Positions 6,449-10,218 of a stretch of DNA of 10,218 nt are shown one piece after another (position 1 is the stretch's first letter; each line of letters begins with the position of its first letter). Location: contig JAGWPQ010000071.1 in assembly GCA_028877045.1 (NCBI GenBank), positions 1 through 10,218 on the forward strand. The letters run 5' to 3'. The notes under the pieces are model-generated. The model saw only the letters and a program-made list of their open reading frames with translations. It was not told the DNA's origin and made no database searches. The position numbers and the translations under genes were made by a program. This stretch comes from Bacteroidota bacterium (GTDB lineage: Bacteria > Bacteroidota > Bacteroidia > Chitinophagales > Chitinophagaceae).

Positions 6449-6456
6449 CATCTTTG
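6449..6456 (+). promoter_or_regulatory. Possible -7 element for kdsB (CATCTTTG)
   Basis: CATCTTTGCA differs by one base from the TAnnTTTG(C) -7 consensus of Bacteroidota and lies 17 nt before the kdsB ATG. It starts 8 nt past the stop of the preceding gene. No clear -33 element is seen, so kdsB may instead be read through from the upstream gene. Confidence 0.4.
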
Positions 6457-6473
6457 CACAAATATTTTTTTGA

Positions 6474-7190
6474 ATGAAGAAAGTCGCAATGATTCCTGCA
6501 CGTTATGCAGCCACAAGGTTTCCTGCCAAACTGATGCAGTTGCTCGGAAATAAAACTGTTATCCGCCACACTTATGATAATACTGTTGCCACCAAATTAT
6601 TTGATGATGTGTATGTAGTTACCGACAGCGAAATTATTTTTAATGAAATAACACAGCATGGCGGCAAAGCTCTGATGAGCACGAAAGAGCACGAAAGTGG
6701 CAGCGACAGAATTGCAGAAGCAGCTGCAGATCTAAATGTTGATATTATTGTAAATGTGCAGGGCGATGAGCCTTTTGTAAAACGCGAACCGCTCGAAAAA
6801 TTATTGGAAGTTTTTAATGATGATAAAGTAAAGGTAGCATCGTTAATGCAGGTATTAAAAGATCAAAAATTAATTGATGATCCCAATTATGTGAAAGTGG
6901 CGGTTGATAAAAATATGAATTCACTTTTTTTCAGTCGCTCTGTTATTCCTTATCCCAGAAATAAAGATATTAGTTCGGTTTATTACGAACATATTGGTGT
7001 GTATGCCTTTCGCAAACAGGCGCTTTTAAATTTCACTAATTGGGAAATAACGCCATTGGAAGCTGCCGAAAAAATTGAATGTTTGCGTTATTTAGAAAAT
7101 GGCATCCCATTAAAAATGGTTGTTACCAATTATATGGGAATTGAAATCGATACTCCCGAAGATTTAGAGAAAGCCGGTAAGTTGTTATAA
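6474..7190 (+). CDS. kdsB: 3-deoxy-manno-octulosonate cytidylyltransferase (CMP-Kdo synthetase)
   Basis: KdsB activates Kdo with CTP to CMP-Kdo and pyrophosphate in the cytoplasm, supplying the inner-core sugar of LPS. The 238-residue protein matches the family length. Seen: the nucleotide-binding MIPARYAATRFPAK (6-19), with R10, R15 and K19; VVTDSEII (48-55); HESGSDRIAEAA (73-84); VNVQGDEPF (93-101), with Mg2+ ligand D98; SRSVIPYPR (154-162); YEHIGVYAFR (171-180); PLEAAEKIECLRYLENG in the C-terminal region; and GIEIDTPEDLEKA (222-234), with the second metal-binding Asp D226. It is followed by a GH32 gene and then by a KdnB-like dehydrogenase on the same strand. In Shewanella the KdsB partnered with KdnA/KdnB prefers 8-amino-Kdo, so the native substrate here could be Kdo or a modified Kdo; sequence alone does not decide. 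Confidence 0.97.
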   Translation: MKKVAMIPARYAATRFPAKLMQLLGNKTVIRHTYDNTVATKLFDDVYVVTDSEIIFNEITQHGGKALMSTKEHESGSDRIAEAAADLNVDIIVNVQGDEPFVKREPLEKLLEVFNDDKVKVASLMQVLKDQKLIDDPNYVKVAVDKNMNSLFFSRSVIPYPRNKDISSVYYEHIGVYAFRKQALLNFTNWEITPLEAAEKIECLRYLENGIPLKMVVTNYMGIEIDTPEDLEKAGKLL

Positions 7191-7217
7191 ATTTTTTCAT
7201 CACGAAAAAATTCATTC

Positions 7218-8678
7218 ATGAAAAAAAACATGTTTATTTTGTTGTTGTTAATTACAAATAATATTTTTTCGCAGGAATTATATAAAGAAAAATATCGTCC
7301 GCAATTTCATTTTACACCTCAAAAAAACTGGTGCAACGATCCAAACGGATTGGTTTATTATAATGGAGAATATCATTTGTTTTATCAAAGCAACCCTTTT
7401 GGAAATCAATGGGGACACATGTCCTGGTCGCATGCAGTAAGTAAAGATTTGTTACATTGGCAACATTTGCCCGTTGCAATTAAAGAAGAAAATGGTGTGA
7501 TGATCTTTTCGGGTTCTGCTGTGATTGATGAAAAAAATACAAGTGGTTTTGGTAAGAACGCTATGATTGCAATTTATACAGGGCACACAGATACTTTGCA
7601 AACGCAAAATATTGCTTTCAGCAATAATGCAGGAAGATCATTTACAAAATTCAATAACAATCCTGTTTTGAATTTGCATCAAAAAGATTTTCGTGATCCA
7701 AATGTTTTTTGGTACGAAAAAAATAATTGTTGGATCATGAGTGTATCGCATCCTGTCGAACATCAAATTGAATTTTATCGATCCCAAAATTTAAAGGATT
7801 GGAAACCATTGAGCAAATTTGGTCCGGTAGGCGATACGAGTGGTGTGTGGGAATGCCCCGACCTGATGCGGGTTTCTATCGAAGGAACGAATGAAAAAAA
7901 ATGGGTTTTATTTACTTCTCAAAATTCGACCATGCAATATTTTGTAGGTGAATTTGACGGCACAAAATTCATCAACGAAAATCCGGTAAAAATTTTTAAA
8001 CAGGATTATGGGACTGATTATTATGCCGCTATTACCTATCATAATACACCCGATAAAAACCCGATTTCCATTGGCTGGCTGAATAATTGGAATTATGCAA
8101 ACTCAATTCCAACAAGTCCCTGGAAGAGTACAATGTCGTTGCCAAGAAAATTATCACTCAAAAAAATTAATGGTGAATGGATATTAATTCAACAACCGGT
8201 TCAGGTGACTGAAAAATTAAGAAACGAAGCTTTTGTTTTTGTAAACAAAATTGTTGAAAAAGAAGAAGCACTCAATTTTTCAGGACAGGTTTTTGAACTC
8301 GAATTATTATTTCAACCATCTTCAGCAGGAGAAAGCGGAATTAAATTAGCTGTCGGTAATAACCATTTTTTAAAAATAAGTTATGATGCAACCGATCAAC
8401 AAATGATCGTTGACCGGTCGCAAACAAATTCATCTTTCAACAAAACATTTGCATCCATCAATACATCTTCAGCAAAAATTAAATTGCAAAACGGCAAATT
8501 AAAATGGCATATTTATTTTGATAAAAGTATCGTTGAAATTTTTGTGAATGATGGCGAAGCTGTTTTTACCACACAAATTTTTCCTGAAGAAGATGAAAAC
8601 AATATTCAACTTTTCAGCACAAACGGCAATACAAAATTTGATTATCTGACCTTTTGGAAAATGAAAAGTATTTGGTAA
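7218..8678 (+). CDS. Secreted GH32 beta-fructosidase (levanase/inulinase-type)
   Basis: This 486-aa glycoside hydrolase should release fructose from beta-fructans such as levan or inulin, or from sucrose. Residues 1-18 or 19 (MKKNMFILLLLITNNIFSQ) form a signal peptide, so the enzyme is exported to the periplasm or beyond; there is no lipobox cysteine. The five-bladed propeller domain shows the GH32 triad: nucleophile D41 in WCNDPNG (38-44), transition-state stabiliser D160 in FRDPN (158-162) and acid/base E212 in WECPDL (211-216). FYQSNPFGNQWGHMSWSHA is the usual active-site rim of exo-acting members. From about residue 340 a C-terminal beta-sandwich follows, with MIVDRSQ and DKSIVEIFVNDGEAVFTTQ. 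It starts 27 nt after kdsB with no ribosome-binding site. No SusC/SusD pair, fructokinase or sensor lies nearby, so it is not in a typical fructan utilisation locus. Coding sequence looks somewhat more A-rich than its neighbours (impression, not measured). Confidence 0.96.
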   Translation: MKKNMFILLLLITNNIFSQELYKEKYRPQFHFTPQKNWCNDPNGLVYYNGEYHLFYQSNPFGNQWGHMSWSHAVSKDLLHWQHLPVAIKEENGVMIFSGSAVIDEKNTSGFGKNAMIAIYTGHTDTLQTQNIAFSNNAGRSFTKFNNNPVLNLHQKDFRDPNVFWYEKNNCWIMSVSHPVEHQIEFYRSQNLKDWKPLSKFGPVGDTSGVWECPDLMRVSIEGTNEKKWVLFTSQNSTMQYFVGEFDGTKFINENPVKIFKQDYGTDYYAAITYHNTPDKNPISIGWLNNWNYANSIPTSPWKSTMSLPRKLSLKKINGEWILIQQPVQVTEKLRNEAFVFVNKIVEKEEALNFSGQVFELELLFQPSSAGESGIKLAVGNNHFLKISYDATDQQMIVDRSQTNSSFNKTFASINTSSAKIKLQNGKLKWHIYFDKSIVEIFVNDGEAVFTTQIFPEEDENNIQLFSTNGNTKFDYLTFWKMKSIW

Positions 8679-8699
8679 AATCACAGCAACGCTTTTACT

Positions 8700-8707
8700 T
8701 ATCTTTG
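8700..8707 (+). promoter_or_regulatory. Probable -7 element for the KdnB-like gene (TATCTTTG)
   Basis: TATCTTTG matches the Bacteroidota -7 consensus TAnnTTTG exactly, in the gap after the GH32 gene and 29 nt before the dehydrogenase ATG. A TTTG overlapping the GH32 end lies 25 nt upstream of it, somewhat far for a -33 element. It suggests the dehydrogenase can be transcribed independently of the GH32 gene. Confidence 0.5.
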
Positions 8708-8736
8708 TTTCCTCATTCGAAAAATAAAATATAGTT

Positions 8737-9813
8737 ATGGCACAGTTCAGAAATTTTAAAATGGTCGATTATGTGGTTTATGGAAGAGGAAGTTTTAATC
8801 AACTCGATGAAATCCTTGCCCCGCATAGAAAAGGCGATACACCTATGATTTTTTTATTGGATCATTTTTTTGAAGGCAAGCCTTTGGCAAACAGGATCCC
8901 GCTGAGAGGAAAAGACAAAATAATTTTTGCTGATGTAACATTCGAACCAAAAACAAAACAGGTTGATGCTTTGGCACAACAATTAAAAGATGAGTTTGGA
9001 ATGATCAGCGGTGTGATCGGCATTGGCGGCGGCAGTGCCATGGATCTGGCAAAAGCTGTTTCGCTGATGATGACGAACCCCGGTTCTTCTGCAGATTATC
9101 AGGGATGGGATCTGGTAAAAAATCGTGGCGTCTATAAAGCAGGTATTCCAACATTAAGCGGCACCGGTGCTGAAGTTTCGAGAACAACTGTGTTGACAGG
9201 GCCAACAAGAAAATTAGGAATGAATTCTGATTTCACTCCGTTCGATCAAATTGTTTTGGATCCCGAATTAACAAAGAATGCCCCGGTTAACCAGCGTTTT
9301 TATACTGGCATGGATTGTTATATTCACTGCATCGAAAGCTTGCAGGGAACTTATTTGAATGAGTTCAGTAAAAGTTACGGTGAGAAAGCGTTGCAATTAT
9401 GCCAGCATATTTTTTTAGAAAAAGAAACATGGGATGATGATTGCGATAATAAATTAATGATGGCTTCTTATGCAGGCGGCATGAGCATTGCATACAGTCA
9501 GGTGGGTGTGGCACACGCAGTAAGTTATGGATTGAGTTATTTGCTGGGAACAAAACATGGTATCGGCAATTGTATTGTGATGAACCATTTGCAGGAATAT
9601 TATCCGCAGGGCGTTGATGAATTTAAACGTATGGTTGAAAAAAATAAAATTGAAATCCCTGTTGGCATTTGTAAAGGATTAAGTGATGAGCAATTTGATA
9701 CAATGATCAATGTATCGCTTGGCATGAAACCCTTGTGGGAAAACGCTTTGGGTGCAGGATGGGAAAAAATTATGACGAGAGAAAAATTAAGAGCATTGTT
9801 TGAAAAATTATAA
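8737..9813 (+). CDS. Iron-type (group III) alcohol dehydrogenase, resembling KdnB Kdo 8-oxidase
   Basis: This 358-aa cytoplasmic protein has the two-domain fold of metal-dependent group III alcohol dehydrogenases. The N-terminal nucleotide-binding domain shows IGIGGGSAMDLAKA (94-107) and PTLSGTGAEVSRTT (138-151). The C-terminal helical domain supplies four metal ligands: D193 and H197 in GMDCYIHCIES, H260 in GVAHAVSYGLSY and H274 in GTKHGIGN. Several stretches (start RNFKMVDYVVYGRGSFNQL, ADYQGWDLV, LTGPTRKLGMNSDF, MMASYAGGMSIAYSQVGV) recall KdnB of Shewanella oneidensis. KdnB oxidises the C8 hydroxyl of Kdo so that KdnA can aminate it, giving 8-amino-Kdo. The nearby kdsB supports a role in Kdo metabolism. 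No KdnA aminotransferase is in the window, and the similarity is from memory, not alignment. The family is certain and the KdnB assignment moderate. It is closed by a terminator 12 nt after the stop. Confidence 0.9.
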   Translation: MAQFRNFKMVDYVVYGRGSFNQLDEILAPHRKGDTPMIFLLDHFFEGKPLANRIPLRGKDKIIFADVTFEPKTKQVDALAQQLKDEFGMISGVIGIGGGSAMDLAKAVSLMMTNPGSSADYQGWDLVKNRGVYKAGIPTLSGTGAEVSRTTVLTGPTRKLGMNSDFTPFDQIVLDPELTKNAPVNQRFYTGMDCYIHCIESLQGTYLNEFSKSYGEKALQLCQHIFLEKETWDDDCDNKLMMASYAGGMSIAYSQVGVAHAVSYGLSYLLGTKHGIGNCIVMNHLQEYYPQGVDEFKRMVEKNKIEIPVGICKGLSDEQFDTMINVSLGMKPLWENALGAGWEKIMTREKLRALFEKL

Positions 9814-9825
9814 TCAAAATAAAAG

Positions 9826-9851
9826 CCGAAGTGATTTGCTTCGGTTTTTTT
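9826..9851 (+). terminator. Rho-independent terminator after the KdnB-like gene
   Basis: CCGAAG (9826-9831) pairs with CTTCGG (9839-9844) around a 7-nt loop, and is followed directly by seven T (9845-9851). An A-run precedes the left arm (9817-9824). It lies 12 nt beyond the stop codon and closes the kdsB-to-dehydrogenase stretch before uvrB. Confidence 0.85.
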
Positions 9852-9874
9852 ATTTGTTGAATTGAGATAAGAAC

Positions 9875-9924
9875 GTACAAGAGTGCGACGCAACAGGTGC
9901 CTCATTGAAAAACAAAAGCCCGTA
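9875..9924. repeat. Dispersed intergenic repeat, copy 2 (without the internal hairpin)
   Basis: GTACAAGAGTGC (9875-9886), CGCAACAGG (9889-9897), TGCC, GAAAAAC (ending 9913) and CGTA (9921-9924) recur in the same order and mostly the same spacing as in 1717-1788. Only 2 nt separate the first two blocks here, against 24 nt in copy 1. It sits between the terminator of the KdnB-like gene and uvrB. Nothing in the unit encodes a protein. Confidence 0.65.
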
Positions 9925-9979
9925 ACAAAAAAATTTTCATCCGCACATTCAGTAATTTGCATATCATCGTGTTCGCAAA

Positions 9980-10218
9980 ATGCCGTTTAATTTACAATCA
10001 ACATATCAACCCAGCGGAGATCAGCCTTCGGCCATTCAGGAACTTATCAAAGGAATTGAAGAAGGCGAAAAATTTCAAACACTCCTTGGTGTAACGGGCA
10101 GTGGCAAGACTTTTACCATTGCAAATGTTATTCAAAAAATACAAAGACCAACTTTGGTTTTAACGCATAACAAAACTTTGGTGGCGCAATTGTATGGCGA
10201 GTTCAAACAATTTTTTCC
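9980..10218 (+). CDS. uvrB: Excinuclease ABC subunit B, N-terminal part, truncated by window edge
   Basis: UvrB is the damage-verifying helicase-like subunit of the UvrABC nucleotide excision repair complex. The first 79 codons are present, running off the window end. Seen: FNLQSTYQPSGDQPSAIQEL (3-22), the adenine-recognising N-terminal motif with Y9, P11 and Q15, and the Walker A motif LLGVTGSGKTFTIANVI (35-51) with K43 and T44. Then LVLTHNKTLVAQLYGEFKQF follows, which is motif Ia. The ATG at 9980 gives the family's usual start. An imperfect -7-like TAATTTG (9953-9959, one base short of TAnnTTTG) lies 20 nt upstream. There is no Shine-Dalgarno sequence. It is separated from the preceding gene by a terminator and a repeat, so it should be its own transcription unit. 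Confidence 0.97.
   Translation, partial: MPFNLQSTYQPSGDQPSAIQELIKGIEEGEKFQTLLGVTGSGKTFTIANVIQKIQRPTLVLTHNKTLVAQLYGEFKQFF

Noticed and set aside
7190..7212. Inverted repeat AATTTTTTC / GAAAAAATT around the kdsB stop and before the GH32 gene
   Set aside because: The arms are almost all A/T with one G-C pair and no T-tract follows; in AT-rich spacer DNA this is weak and easily arises by chance, so it is not called a terminator.
9953..9959. TAATTTG as a uvrB -7 element
   Set aside because: It is one base short of the required spacing in TAnnTTTG; noted in the uvrB entry but not strong enough to stand alone.
9600..9962. 120-codon reverse open frame over the end of the KdnB-like gene and the terminator
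   Set aside because: It crosses a clear terminator and repeat and is antisense to conserved coding sequence, with no family features.

Overview
The window is an AT-rich, gene-dense stretch of a Gram-negative Bacteroidota chromosome, most likely from Chitinophagaceae or a close relative (inferred). Supporting signs: the starts lack strong Shine-Dalgarno sequences; several genes have a TAnnTTTG-type -7 element 17-29 nt before the start; the one clear secreted protein has a lipophilic signal ending in FSQ; the DnaN C-terminus is of the Bacteroidota type; and a CMP-Kdo synthetase implies LPS. No gene-free stretch exceeds about 170 bp, and I found no tRNA, rRNA, CRISPR array, transposase or replication origin.

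Layout. 1-208: 3' end of a four-helix-bundle (S23/IVP-like) gene. 221-248: degenerate heptamer repeats. 256-1287 (+): thiL. 1289-4249 (-): a leftward block in the order recX, omega-amidase-like nitrilase, nagA, VOC/glyoxalase-like protein, meeting thiL tail to tail with a 1-bp gap. 4250-4422: divergent recX/dnaN promoter region. 4423-5538 (+): dnaN, closed by a strong hairpin terminator. 5619-6440 (+): sterol desaturase/fatty-acid hydroxylase family membrane protein. 6474-9813 (+): kdsB, a secreted GH32 fructan hydrolase, and an iron-type alcohol dehydrogenase resembling KdnB, ending in a terminator. 9980-end (+): 5' part of uvrB.

Most genes are housekeeping: thiamine diphosphate synthesis (thiL), amino-sugar recycling (nagA), 2-oxo-acid amide repair (omega-amidase), recombination control and repair (recX, uvrB), the replication clamp (dnaN) and LPS assembly (kdsB). 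The most interesting signal is the KdnB-like dehydrogenase close to kdsB. In Shewanella, KdnB, KdnA and KdsB make and activate 8-amino-Kdo, so a comparable modified-Kdo route may exist here, although no KdnA-type aminotransferase lies in the window.

A second layer is intergenic repeat DNA: two clusters of 7-bp repeats, and two copies about 8 kb apart of a GTACAAGAGTGC...CGTA element, one of which carries an extra hairpin. I see no complete new defence or mobile system.
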